From Cladosporium sp. IMV 00045 (Eukaryota > Ascomycota > Dothideomycetes > Cladosporiales > Cladosporiaceae), in contig MSJI02000703.1 in assembly GCA_001931905.2 (NCBI GenBank), positions 33,169 through 53,815 on the forward strand: a stretch of DNA of 20,647 nt, written 5' to 3'. Position numbers and translations under genes: made by a program. Below, in pieces: positions 9,601-19,052 of the stretch (positions within the stretch are counted from its first letter, which is position 1; each line of letters starts with the position of its first letter). The notes beneath the pieces were generated by a model. The model did not search any database, had not been told where the DNA came from, and was given only the letters and a program-made list of their open reading frames with translations.

Positions 9601-10885
9601 TATCGATCATCTCGAGTGGGCACCCGGAGAGCGTCGAGAGGCAGCACTGGTGATCGTTAGCACTGAAGCAGCATCCACGAAAGACTTCATGAAGTACGCA
9701 CGTGGCCTCATTTCTCGACAGAAGCTAGACCGGATCGTCGTAGACGAGTGCCACCTTACGGTCACAGCGGTCGAATATCGGCCCACCATGGTGGATGTGA
9801 CAGCGATTCGCTGTCTTCGTACACAATTCGTCTACATGACTGCGACTCTGCCCCCATTGATACAAGCCGAATTCCAGGAGCGGAACTATCTAGTTTGTCC
9901 GACGACGATTCGAGCTTCTAGCAATCGGACGAACATCTTTTACATGGTTCGAAAAGCTGACCCCCAGAAAGGCAGCTTGCTGGAGCAGGCTGCCATCGAA
10001 GTGTGTGATGCTTGGAACAAGTCGGACCTATTCGACCACAGCTGCGACAAGATCATCATCTACGTTCGAACACGGGATGAAGCAGATGAGCTCGCCAGTA
10101 ATCTCTCATACGAGAGTTACATGTCACAGAGCGGCGATCCACGAGTAAAGAAGAACATCCTCGAACGCTGGACCTAAAATGCAAGTTAACCATTCATAGT
10201 TACGACGACCGCCCTTGCTGAAGGATTCGATTATCCGCATATGCGTCTAGTCGTTAATGTGAACGAGCTAGAATCGCTAGTGCTCTTCGCGTAGGAGTCT
10301 GGGCGAGCGGGTTGCGATGGCGCAAAAGCATATTCACTCGTCCTGCTTCTATTAACTTGGGAACCGCAGCTTTATTATAACGAAGATAGAGAAGCAGCTA
10401 AAAACCTACGACATAATGTTAGTTTTCGCAACTAAAGGGAAAGGCAAGCAGTATATCGATACTTAAGGGGAGAGCAGTATTACCAGACGTCGCTAACTGA
10501 GCATCTTGATATTACTGGACACTAACGTTAATATATAATAGAGGATATCATATACGACTTCTGCCTATTAAGTCATATAGAGCCTATCTCATTACTAGAG
10601 AGAGCACTAAAGCCAAAATACTATACTAGGCTCGACGCTATATAGAGAGAGAAGCTATAGGCACATAACGAACTCGCATAGTATAGAGAGCATCTGTTCG
10701 CAGTTTGTGGTATATGCCTTCTCTATCGAGCGTGCGACGAGCCGTGGGACCACATGTTTAGCTAATGTAGCTAGCGATACAAGTTGTTCGATTAACGTAA
10801 TAGGACTAGACAAAAACATGAAGCAGCAGGTAAGACATGGTTTAAACCTTTTACTACTTGTTTCTAGTGTTGCAACCCACAGTCC
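6692..10885 (+). pseudogene. TLH-2: OrsD finger + recombinase-like + RecQ helicase gene, broken by stops and by hAT insertion
   Basis: ATG at 6692. One frame continues past TAA 8018-8020 to TAA 10175, and then, with more stops (10187, TAG 10292, 10433, 10523 and others), to about 10885. N-terminal fingers: C-T-I-C (6746) and C-T-G-K then H..DEHGW. Recombinase-like residues: Arg 8633 (GGQPVRESE), Lys 8732 (YHKG), Arg 8990 (NWRQ), His 9119, Tyr 9146. Helicase: Walker A LPTGSGKS (9470-9493), DECH (9743-9754), TATLPP (9839-9856), motif V TTALAEGFDYPH after 10200, and motif VI ESGRAG followed by Cys where Arg is usual (10313). C-terminal CxxC pairs lie near 10700 and 10855. The C-terminus stops at a P-Q-S triplet that aligns with the same triplet in TLH-1, where the hAT element begins. 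The first 3.5 kb has a single stop; damage is dense after about 10170. Confidence 0.88.
8018..8020 (+). other. In-frame TAA interrupting TLH-2
   Basis: The only stop in the first 3.5 kb of TLH-2. The frame is identical on both sides, so this is a point change (CAA to TAA fits RIP) rather than a gene boundary. It could also be removed by an unrecognised intron, but no convincing splice pair spans it. Confidence 0.7.
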
Positions 10886-11392
10886 AAACCTGCTTTTAGT
10901 AAGGGTACCCATTTCACGGGTAAGGGTACCACCCTTAAGGGGATGAGTAAGAGTATGAATAAGAAGATTTAGTAGGTAAGGGTACCTAAAGGGTACCTAT
11001 TTGATAAGATCTGATAATATTACTTACTCTGATTTGTCGAAAGCATCTCATAAGACCGGGTAGGGCTAGGTAGCGTCCGAGCTTAGCTCGATTAGTAGAC
11101 TATTAATAGCTTTAAAACATCGTGGGATTAATTCATTTAGTATTATATAAGCTTATTACTTAACTAATATATTCGCTTCGCTTATAAGAGATAAATATAT
11201 AAGGATTTATATAAGAGCCGCTAGACATAACCTGCACCCTACCCAAAATCAGAAAGGGCGGGTATAAGAATGCTAAGACTTACTAGAATAGGTACCTATT
11301 ATGGGTAAGGGTGAGGCGCCACCTCTATGGGTACCCAAATCATAGGTAAGGGTAGCACAAATTTAATAGGTAAGGGTACCAAAAGCAGGTTT
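10886..11392 (+). mobile_element. Possible short non-autonomous (MITE-like) derivative of the hAT element
   Basis: An internal right-end sequence AAAAGCAGGTTT at 11381-11392, with about 100 bp upstream resembling 13800-13905, would close a 507-bp element with the left end at 10886. It has no coding capacity and is AT-rich in the middle (11000-11260). Alternatively the hAT element simply carries a duplicated end. Confidence 0.5.
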
Positions 11393-11409
11393 ATTAATAG
11401 GTAAGGGTA
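10899..11409 (+). repeat. Subterminal repeats, consensus GGTAAGGGTACC, left cluster
   Basis: Copies occur at about 10899, 10918-10930, 10975-10986, 11303, 11345, 11369-11380 and 11400, many containing the palindrome GGTACC. A matching cluster lies at the right end (13816, 13857, 13881-13893). Subterminal arrays like this are typical transposase-binding sites in hAT elements. Confidence 0.7.
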
Positions 11410-11599
11410 TAAACAATTTATCTAGTGAGTAAGAGTACCCTTTAGGTACCCATGGGGTAAGGTCTCTATAGTCTCGTTTGAACCATAGGTAGATCTCGCA
11501 AAGCCGATTAGCGCGGCTAGAACATCTCCTTCCGGAATAAGAACAGTCCGTTTGGCTATCAGGCGAGTAGATGCTAAACGTGCATACTATATAGCACGC

Positions 11600-13750
11600 C
11601 TTAATGTTAGTAGTACTATATAGGGTCTCACTACGCTAAGCAGCAGTAGCTGCAGTTACGACGATACTACCACCGATAATATCACTAGTAGCCATTATAG
11701 CCCTCCTGCTCTAGAGACTTCTACCCCTAGTTTAAGTAATATAATAGGGTTCGCATAGCGTAAACGGTATAGAGGTAAATCTGCCTCGAAAGTCTAGTCG
11801 TATGCACGCACTCTACGTATAGGCGAGCCAACGAGGCACGCTAATAGTTAGCTGCTATTCTATTGCGCTCTCTATGAGTACTCGGTTAGTAGCACGTCGG
11901 GAGCACGCAGTTACCTGTCTCTGAAGCATGACGTCTCCCCTAGACTAGAGCTACCTTCGCGTAAGAAGTAACGAGTCGATAACGACATTCGTGTGTTTCT
12001 CGCGTAGCAACGCGTACTCGCGAAGGACTCCCTCGATGCTTAAGCTTAGTAGATCCTCTAGGACCACGCCGATTCTCCGGCCATTTGCGCTGCCATTCGT
12101 CGTCTAATAATACAGCGAGATCTTTCTTTCTTAGTAGCAGAATAGGAAGAGCTCTATACTTTGCTATACGCTTATAACCCATATATAGCAGAAGCGGTGC
12201 TTTCTTTATAGATAGCTATAACGAACGAGATCGAATATAGTTACTAGTAAGAAGTATAGAAGGTCAAAGCGATACTCTACGCCTCGGTATCTAGGATCCA
12301 TATATATATAGATATATAGAAGTCGCCGAATAAAAGATACTTCTAGGCGTTTAACGCTTATTTCGTGGATCGTAGCGGCTGCTTTCAGATAGCGCTATTA
12401 GATCTCGTAGAGTTACGTAGTCCGCATACTGGCGATAGGATTTGCGAGCTATTTAAGCCAGTTCTATAATAATATAAGCTCCATAATAAGCTTAGGTGGG
12501 TTACTAGAGATAATACAGGCGCAAACAATACATTCTATAGGGCTATTTAAGAATATTTGGACTAGGACGGCGTCGCATGGCCAGCTGATTAACGCCGCCT
12601 CTGCTACTTTAGTTACATTATTAATATTGCTATGTACGCGTTCCTTTTCCGACGCAACGAAGAAGCCGTCGAGTACGCTATTCGATAGGCCGAGGCAGCT
12701 AACAGACCATTCGAAGAACAGTGTATCGATAGTAGTAATAGGTGGACCTAAGAAGTGGCCCTATAAAAGCTTTATAGGTTCACGTCTGCACTTTAAGGTA
12801 ATACTGACCTCTATAACGAATTCATCACGCTAGCTAGTCGTGTGGTTTACTGGCCGAACGAGACTCAGTAGCACTCGTGGTTCGATGCTATTAACGATAC
12901 GCTTGAAATATAGAAACTCTATAATGAGTTCGTTATAAGCTATTAGTAGCATCTTCGCGAATTTGAGCTTTCGCTTATAGATTAGTAGTTACTCTGAGAT
13001 ACTAGGGACTTCCTCTGACCTTTTAAGGAGGTCTATAGACGCTATGAAGGTGACTATGTCATACTGGAACAGATTCAGGTTAGGATGGACTTCCTTATAT
13101 TACACTACCGCTAGCAGTCGGAGCGTTAGTAGGCTAACATTAGCCTCTAAGTAGCGATTACTACGAGCTGGTATGCCTTCGATAAGTACTATAGTAAGAT
13201 AGACGAGGTCGAAGTATATGTAGCTACGCTATTACTCTACCTAAAGCGTCGTAAGCAATACCTCGATATAGAATGGAAACGTGAATAGGTTTAGCCAGCT
13301 TTGAGGAGAGCCAAGCACCTATGGTATAGGGCGTATAAGGACTCAGACGAACATTTATTAGTATAGAGAGAAGAAGAAAGACCTATATAAGAGCTTTCGG
13401 AGTTCGAGCTTTAGGAGCTAGAGCATTATGCGAAAGGCAGAGCTAGAGCGAAAGTAGACGATTTCGATCGATTTATTAAGTCTTACTAGGAAGACATAAG
13501 AATGCTAGTCCTTAAGTGGTGGCTCTAACCAGTAGTATAAGAGGCATATCTAACGCTTTGGCGGATGGTAATTAACGTCCTCTCCGCGCCTGCGATGAGT
13601 TCGAGCTTAGAGCGGGTATTTAGTGGCACTAAGCGTACCATTTCAGTGGATAGGAGTTCGCTATTAAGCATACACATTAAGTAGCTAGAGACTCAAAAGC
13701 AGTAGAAGGTATCTGGATTGCTGGAAGATGGCGGAAGTATAGACTTATGA
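11600..13750 (+). pseudogene. hAT transposase, RIP-inactivated
   Basis: A single frame (codons in phase with 13748) can be read from about 11600 to TGA 13748-13750 with more than 40 stops, mostly TAG, then TAA, and two TGA. Landmarks: a BED-type zinc-finger region (G-E-P-T-R, then F-Y-C-A-L, and S-L-K-H at about 11820-11935, second Cys mutated to Tyr); a catalytic-type Asp in D-N-T-G-A-N-N (12509); W-Y-A-F-D-K-Y-Y (13169); and the C-terminal hATC dimerisation domain (13559-13690) with V-L-S-A-P-A-M-S-S and E-R-V-F-S-G. Length is usual for hAT. Stops sit where related proteins have Gln or Trp. The start is not resolved; the N-terminus is Ser/Thr-rich. Confidence 0.85.
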
Positions 13751-13905
13751 TTAGATAAGCGATTTGTATATAAACATACGATCAATGGGACATACGATTA
13801 ATGGGTACCTACTATGGGTAAGGGTAGTCCGTTTGCTATATGGATACCCATTCAATGGGTAAGGGTAAGCCAAATTTAATGGGTAAGGGTACCAAAAGCA
13901 GGTTT

Positions 13906-14198
13906 GTCCCTCGCCCTGTGGCAAGGTCATCCTCATGGTCTATATATGTCTTGTCTCCTCACTAAGCGCCCATGTTAAGCGCCCAGGCTAACACCAGCGG
14001 CACATGAAACATCCTCATACAAACCGTTACAAGAAAGCGATGAGAAATTCCCCAATCGGTTGCGACAACAATCAGCCACAAGCTCCAGCTGAATCTCTAA
14101 GTTAGCTTTTGTGAAGCAGGCACCGGCAGGGCAGGCTATTGATCCACGGAAAACGCGCACTAGCGGCTGACCTCTGAAGGTGCTATTGTCCTAACACA
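13906..14198. other. Intergenic region between hAT element and unknown-family gene
   Basis: No gene recognised. Reading on from the hAT right end in the TLH-2 frame gives Q-S-L-A-L-W, loosely like the P-Q-S-I-C-L-R-W of TLH-1, so the first bases may be the displaced TLH-2 tail. A 10-bp direct repeat TAAGCGCCCA occurs at 13963 and 13976. The rest should be the 5' flank of the gene at 14199. Confidence 0.4.
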
Positions 14199-14656
14199 AT
14201 GGCTGGTCGCAGCGCATCCGACTACGAAGCCTTGCGCCAAGAGCTTGAAGAGGCACGGCAGGGGCAGAGGCGTGCGGAAGAAGAACGAGAACGTGAAGCG
14301 GAATTGCGCGAACAGGCGGAATGACAACAGCGACAGGCTGAAGAAGAAAGGGAACAGGCGAGAGAGCTGACCCGGGAAACGACCTTTGACGAATACATAG
14401 CCGCTTGTCATTCGCTACTGTGTGTGCCTTTGCGTGTCGCATGCCCGCTCGCTCCACGAAAGGCAGCATTCCTGCGCCAAGTGGAAAGTACTGCCCCACC
14501 AGGTTTCGCGAATGGACCGATTTCGATGCTCAGCAAACCGAGGTATACAAACTATGCCGCAGCTACCTGCAACCCGCGGAAGTGGACGCGCCGCGTCTGT
14601 TTTCCCCTCTGCTTGCTCTGCAAGACCTTGGACGAAGGCTGTGTTCGCGACCCTAG
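14199..14656 (+). pseudogene. Fungal repeat-family gene of unknown function (M-A-x-R-S-A-x-D-Y-E-A-L-R type), 5' fragment
   Basis: ATG 14199 begins a family I recognise from many Pezizomycotina genomes: M-A-G-R-S-A-S-D-Y-E-A-L-R, followed by a Glu/Arg/Gln coiled coil (to about 14375) and T-F-D-E-Y-I-A-A-C-H. TGA at 14322 (fits CGA to TGA) breaks the coiled coil. A frameshift near 14440 moves the reading to R-S-T-K-G, G-K-Y-C-P-T and F-R-E-W-T-D-F, then L-L-A-L-Q-D-L-G-R-R-L-C-S-R-P, ending at 14653. Beyond that the family sequence stops and LINE sequence starts, so the gene was split by retrotransposon insertion. The remaining part was not found downstream. Function is unknown to me. Confidence 0.72.
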
Positions 14657-15798
14657 ACGCCGCAAAGAATGCAGCCCGACAATCCGCAACAACTAACACT
14701 GTTTGTGAGCACAGCCAAGGATGTCAGCTTTGGCCTAGGGGTCGCATGGAAAGAACAGTATGCATGGAAGACCAAAATGTCATCGCTGGGCAATCACATC
14801 ACAACAGTCGATGCTGCGTTGTTCGCTATCGGCACGGGCGTGAAAAACTTCAACTCAATACTCTCTAGGACAGATCACTGCCGCGCCGAGATTGCTACGG
14901 AGTCGCGGGCTGCACTAACCGCCATCCAGAACCGCGAGCAATGGACCCTACCGGTTATCACAGGTATCAAAGACACACACAAGGCCTCGAAGACGCAGGA
15001 GGCCGAGTGGCCTTAACGTGGCTTTCATATCGCCATGATGTAGAAGGCTACAAGATAGCACGCGCCACGGCACAACGAGCAGCCAAGCAATAACCCAAAG
15101 AAGTGCGATCAGCCTCGCTATCGTACATGAAACAAGTCATCAAGGAGAGGTAGAAGCTAATAACCAGGATCAATAAGCACATTAAAGACGCGAGCAAGTC
15201 TGTTACAGCTCGCTACTTGTAGCTTAAGTCTGGCCATGCGGTTACAGGTGCCCACCTACTAAGGATCGGCGAAGTCTAAGATATACGTTGCTAGTGGTGC
15301 GGCAGGAACAGTTAAATAGTCGCTCACCTCTTGCTAGAGTGCCAGAAGTGGCAAAGGCAGCGCGACTCTATGCTGCGGAAGCTACGCGCGAGAAAGGTCT
15401 CGATCAGCGGAAGACGAGACCAGGCGGCTCTAAAGATACTGTTTGTAGACGAGGCTATTATAGAAGTACTTCAGTTTATTGACGATTCAGAAGTGGGCAA
15501 GAAGCTGGCAGGAGACGCGAACAAGGATGGCTCGTGGGATATCGAACGGTTGGATCGGAGTGCAGATGAGGAAGATAGGATGTTAGGGGACGGAAGGGGG
15601 TGAGGTGATAGATGAGGCGTGACAATGCCAGGAAAAGTAGGAGGGCGCAAGCCCAAAAGCTGTGGCGACTTGCTAAAGTCGGGACAGCGAGCAGGATTGT
15701 ACAGTAAACAACTGACGCGGGAGCACACATAAAGTCACATAAATTGCCGCGAAGATAGCCGGCGTGCCATAAGCTATTTAGCTTGAATAAAAAAAAAA
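14657..15798 (+). mobile_element. 5'-truncated Tad1-type LINE (RNase H and C-terminal zinc motif), RIP-damaged
   Basis: The reading starts around 14669 with the RNase H part of a fungal non-LTR retrotransposon (F-V-S-T-A-K, N-H-I-T-T-V-D-A-A-L-F-A-I, H-C-R-A-E-I-A-T-E-S-R-A-A-L). It shifts frame near 15000 to G-G-R-V-A-L-T-W-L-S-Y, and ends at TGA 15601-15603 after the motif A-R-Y-L-x-L-K-S-G-H and a C..C..H..C knuckle (H-L-L-L-E-C-Q-K-W). Six stops in the second frame (TAA 15091, TAG 15151, TAG 15220, TAA 15277, TAG 15292, TAA 15313) all lie where Gln or Trp is expected. A 3' UTR of about 180 bp leads to AATAAA plus ten A (15786-15798), the poly(A) end. Only the last part of ORF2 is present, the usual result of 5' truncation. 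Confidence 0.8.
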
Positions 15799-16002
15799 TG
15801 GCCTCGATAGACTCCTAAACACATCATTCTGTTCTTGTCCTGCACACACGTTAGGACGGGCAGAAATGCTGGCAGAGGTGAAGACGATGGTGTTGAAGAT
15901 CGGCAGCGCCACATTCGCCACCCACTGCTGTATATAGGTCAGGCATGCTCCCACTTGATAGATCATCAATCAACTCTCTTCCAACTCACATATCTTTAAC
16001 AG
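15799..16002. other. Non-coding; possible promoter region
   Basis: After the LINE poly(A) end there is no recognised gene. A TATATA at 15931, a pyrimidine-rich stretch (15970-15990) and an ATG at 16003 have the look of a fungal promoter, but the reading after that ATG is closed by TAG at 16009. Confidence 0.3.
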
Positions 16003-17179
16003 ATGGACTAGACCAAAGTAATGTCATCTGAGGTGGGCCTTCGTGCGGTAGCAAATTAAATCCTGCAGCGGGATGTCCTTACCCGGTTGTCCCTGGCAAG
16101 GACGATGGATGAGACGAAACCAAAGCGAAGCCGGTGAAGTCCGGGGTCGTATGTGTATGAGGACCGAAGCGCGTCTGAGGCGCACGGCCACCTCGTACGG
16201 TATCGTAGACTCACTGGCGAAAGTCTGGCAACCTATTGGAGATGAAGGAGTTTTCACCTGGGCTACGGCCACCCTTTTCCTCCTTGATGATATACATGGT
16301 AACAGCCCGCATGAATCCGTCAGGGAGCTACACAGGGATATTGGAATATCAAATCAAATCAATGGAAGAATTAATCAGGTCGGTGCTTCCCAGACTGCGG
16401 CTCTTTCCAAACCACGCCACATTTCTCGAAATAATATATGACCACTACACAGCAGGAGTTACGGAATGAATGCCTGCGTTTCGAGTACTTGGTTTCGGCT
16501 CACCGACTTTCAAGGTGGTACCCTGATCATTTTCCCTTGTTATTCACATCATCCGTTGTATCCAAACGGCAGAACTGAGATCGCCCTTCGGCCGTATCTC
16601 ATCAACACTCCCGTGATTTCCTTGGCAAAGATAGAGCCAGCAAATACCATGTCGGGCAGCAGAAGCATCTTCGTACATCACGATGTTATTGTCCCGAACC
16701 CGACATTAGCTTGCATATGGCATAACTTTCTCCTGCACTATAGGCGATTTCTATGATGATGATGCGGTTGTCATCGATGCACCCTCATACTTGGTAAGCA
16801 GGTCTGACAATAAAGTTTTGAAACAGACAAATCGTATGACAGTGACAACTTGCGACGATATGAGAGAAGCCATACTTAGTCTCTCAATAGTGATTTGACT
16901 TCTCATAGGATCGCAAGGCTTGCGGGAGATGCTTCTGGTGCAAAGCTACTCCAAGACAAAGCTTCCCCTCAGACTACTGCACCCAATGACGCAGATTGAT
17001 AGACACGTTTTGCGAAGTATCTCTCCAAACTATGGCAGGAAGCAGTTGAGCAATGGAGATACCTAATTTCTTTGGGACCAAACGTGCCAAAAGAAGCCGC
17101 GCATTCACATGCACACGAACACATCCGATGTCATCTAACAGCAGACGATAGCATAGTGACCAGGCGGCATGCCCTAATC
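16003..17179 (+). other. Unrecognised decayed region, possibly the front of the TPR gene
   Basis: Several medium open frames (16073-16441, 16236-16469, 16466-16756) occur on the plus strand, but none shows a motif I know and none continues another cleanly. Since the TPR array downstream is on the same strand, and fungal TPR arrays of this type are often the C-terminal part of NLR-like proteins, this may be its eroded N-terminal and central region. I found no Walker A motif to support that. Confidence 0.25.
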
Positions 17180-17362
17180 CTAGGCCAGCGGTTCGCCTAG
17201 TGTTCGCAACCTCGCTTGCATCACTCTAACGAAAAGAGATTCAGCTTTTCCCCAGCGTGTTTGGTTCCAATATTTCAAGGCAAGTTCCTCCATATCTCTA
17301 ATTGTATCGGGGTGGTCCTCGCCGAGCCACGTTGACCGCGTTGCTATTATCTTCTCCCTCAT
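17180..17362 (-). pseudogene. Kinesin-light-chain-type TPR fragment, minus strand
   Basis: The minus-strand frame contains W-L-G-E-D-H-P-D-T-I-R-D-M-E-E-L-A, then T-R-W-G-K-A-E-S-L-F-V-R-V-M-Q-A-R and L-G-E. This is the 42-residue TPR unit of fungal NLR-type and kinesin-light-chain-like proteins (consensus LGEEHPDTL..M.NLA..Y..QGRW.EAE.L). It covers about one and a half repeats and ends at a stop. It faces away from the plus-strand TPR array that starts 57 bp further on. An inversion of part of one array, or the remains of a second gene, would explain it. Confidence 0.7.
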
Positions 17363-17418
17363 ATTCCGTTCCTCAAAGCAGCCCCTGGTGATAAGTTTGA
17401 AAGGCTTCTCGAAATTGC

Positions 17419-18498
17419 GTGAGGCACATGCCGAAAGGGGGTACCGCCACGGAAGACATTGTCACGATGTGCGGTAGCAAGTCAAAGGGAGCTGACGTGG
17501 TGACTTCGGAAGAGAAGAAAATGGGAGAAAATATGAACCTGGAACCCGACAAATTCACGGCAACGGAAGACCTAGCTGCGATGCACGATAGCCAAAAGCG
17601 TTGGGATGAGCCGGAGGTAGTGAGAGAGAAGATATTGGAGGCAAACTAAAAAGTTGTATGGCGAGCGACATGATACAACACTTACCGCCATGGACAACCT
17701 CGCTGCAACGTCTAGTATTCGTAACCGGTGTGCTGAGGCAGCAGCGCTGGAAGCGAAGATCTTGGAGATACGCATGGAATTGCGCGGCGAGGCAAATGCC
17801 GATACCGTTAACGCCATGGATCACCTCGCTGGAACTTACGCTAGACAGGAACGATGGGCCGAGGCCGAGGCGCTAGAAGAAAAGATTTTGTAAGCAAATA
17901 TCAGCCTGCATGGCGATGCACACGCCGACACGCTCGCCGCCATGGAAAGCCTCGCTGCAACGTACGGTAAGAGGGGGCAGTGGGCAGATGTAGAGGCGCT
18001 AGAAGAAAAGTGTCTTCGGGTACAAAGAGGACAGATGAAGAAGTGTTGAGGGAAAGGATAATTGAAGCGCAAGCAAGTTCGCAAGATGAAGAAGATCCTG
18101 ATACGATTGCTGATATGAGAGATCTCGCTTCGACATCTGGAATCGAGCTCGTTGGGGGAAGGCGGAATCTTTGTTCTCGAGATTGTTGCAAGTGACGTCG
18201 CGAGTGTCGGGTGTTAAGAATCTCGATACTTACACGGCCAAAAGCACATCTAGCCGCAATCTATTGCATTCAAGGGCGATGGGATGAAGTAGCGAAGCTT
18301 GAGTTGCAGGTCGTGGAGGCAAGGTCAAGCTTGCTAGGAGTGAAGCATCCTGCCATGCGCATTGCAATGGCTAATCTGGCTTCAACCTATAGCAGGCAAG
18401 GGCGGTCGCGAGATGCTGAAGAGCTTTGGGTTCGAGTGAGACAGACGGGCTTCTTCTTCGCATGGTCGGAAAGCGAATCCCCACGCGTCCTGATATGA
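17419..18498 (+). pseudogene. TPR-array gene fragment (NLR-type C-terminus), frameshifted
   Basis: About seven TPR units can be followed across three frames. The core DNA phrase GCCATGGA..(A/C)CCTCGCTG recurs at 17687, 17813 and 17939, exactly 126 bp (42 codons) apart. A diverged copy is at 17560, 127 bp before, which shows a one-base insertion near 17647 that creates TAA 17647-17649. TAA 17891-17893 fits Gln to stop. Another frame change is needed near 18030 to read R-E-R-I-I-E-A-Q and D-P-D-T-I-A-D-M, and the last units (L-A-A-I-Y-C-I-Q-G-R-W-D-E, L-A-S-T-Y-S-R-Q-G-R) lie in 18211-18498. Such repeats mediate protein-protein contact in fungal NLR-like proteins. The N-terminal domains are missing or unrecognisable, so the class is inferred. 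Confidence 0.75.
17687..18062 (+). repeat. 126-bp tandem coding repeats
   Basis: Three consecutive units with phrase starts at 17687, 17813 and 17939 keep a strict 126-bp period and visible DNA-level similarity, which implies recent duplication within the TPR array. Confidence 0.75.
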
Positions 18499-19052
18499 TG
18501 TCCCAAGATTTCCAAGAATTACCGCTTTCCCCAGATGCAATAAGCCGAGCACCATGGTTGAGGAGCTCCCTCTATTTCCAGCTCCCTCTCGTACTTGCAC
18601 CGTAGAAGGAATGCTGAGTTTGCGCTTTCCGCGGTGCCTGGCGATAGCGGTAAAACTTGTTCAGCGCTCGTTCGATGTTCTCCTTTCAAATAGTTTTTGT
18701 TCCTATTGTTGGCTTAAACGTCATAAGCCAGTGCTTGTTCGAGCTGCCATGACCACTCACTCCATCGTAAAAATTTACGATTGAGGGCAGGGCGCTTACT
18801 AAGCGGCGGACGATAGGCGGCAGTGTTCAATGATTGCAAGTCAATGCTGCGAGGCGGAAAGCGCGTATCAGCAATCACGCCTGCGCCCACGTCCGCGGCT
18901 CTGGCCGCAAAACCCACTCTGGTCCTCTACAAAGTTGGACAGCTTCTCGGCTAGCGCCCAAGCTTCTTGTTGCTTGCAGCGAGCGTCTACATATGCATTT
19001 CAAAGTCCACACCGTTGTCTTTAGCAACAAGCCATTCCCTACGGTGCCATGA
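18499..19052. other. No recognisable gene
   Basis: Short open frames on both strands (18554-18784 plus, 18714-18917 minus) carry no motif I can name. The stretch separates the TPR array from the minus-strand retroelement remains. Confidence 0.4.

Larger units (their letters stand above)
10886..13905 (+). mobile_element. hAT-superfamily DNA transposon, RIP-inactivated, inserted in TLH-2
   Basis: Perfect 12-bp terminal inverted repeats AAACCTGCTTTT (10886-10897) and AAAAGCAGGTTT (13894-13905) bound about 3.0 kb, a usual length for fungal hAT elements. Both ends carry many subterminal GGTAAGGGTACC-type motifs. Inside is a decayed hAT transposase. GTCC flanks both ends (10882-10885 and 13906-13909), which gives a 4-bp duplication at most; hAT elements normally make 8 bp. 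A third terminus (11381-11392) lies inside. The left end cuts the TLH-2 C-terminal Cys motif, so insertion came after TLH-2 was established here. Confidence 0.8.

Noticed and set aside
10861..10885. TAGTGTTGCAACCC as a hAT terminal repeat
   Set aside because: Read in the TLH-2 frame it encodes the C-terminal Cys motif (C-F-x-C-C-N-P-Q-S), so it is host sequence; the element starts at 10886.
10899..11409. GGGTAAGGGTA motifs as degenerate telomere repeats
   Set aside because: The unit is GGTAAGGGTACC with a central palindrome, occurs at both ends of the hAT element and has no TTAGGG phase.
13751..13936. Minus-strand open frame with repeated Y-P-Y-P-L-N
   Set aside because: It is a translation of the GGTAAGGGTACC subterminal repeats of the hAT element.
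18714..18917. Minus-strand frame with L-R-W-S-E-W as an LTR-retroelement RNase H end
   Set aside because: Only a few residues agree and no other part of such an element is nearby.
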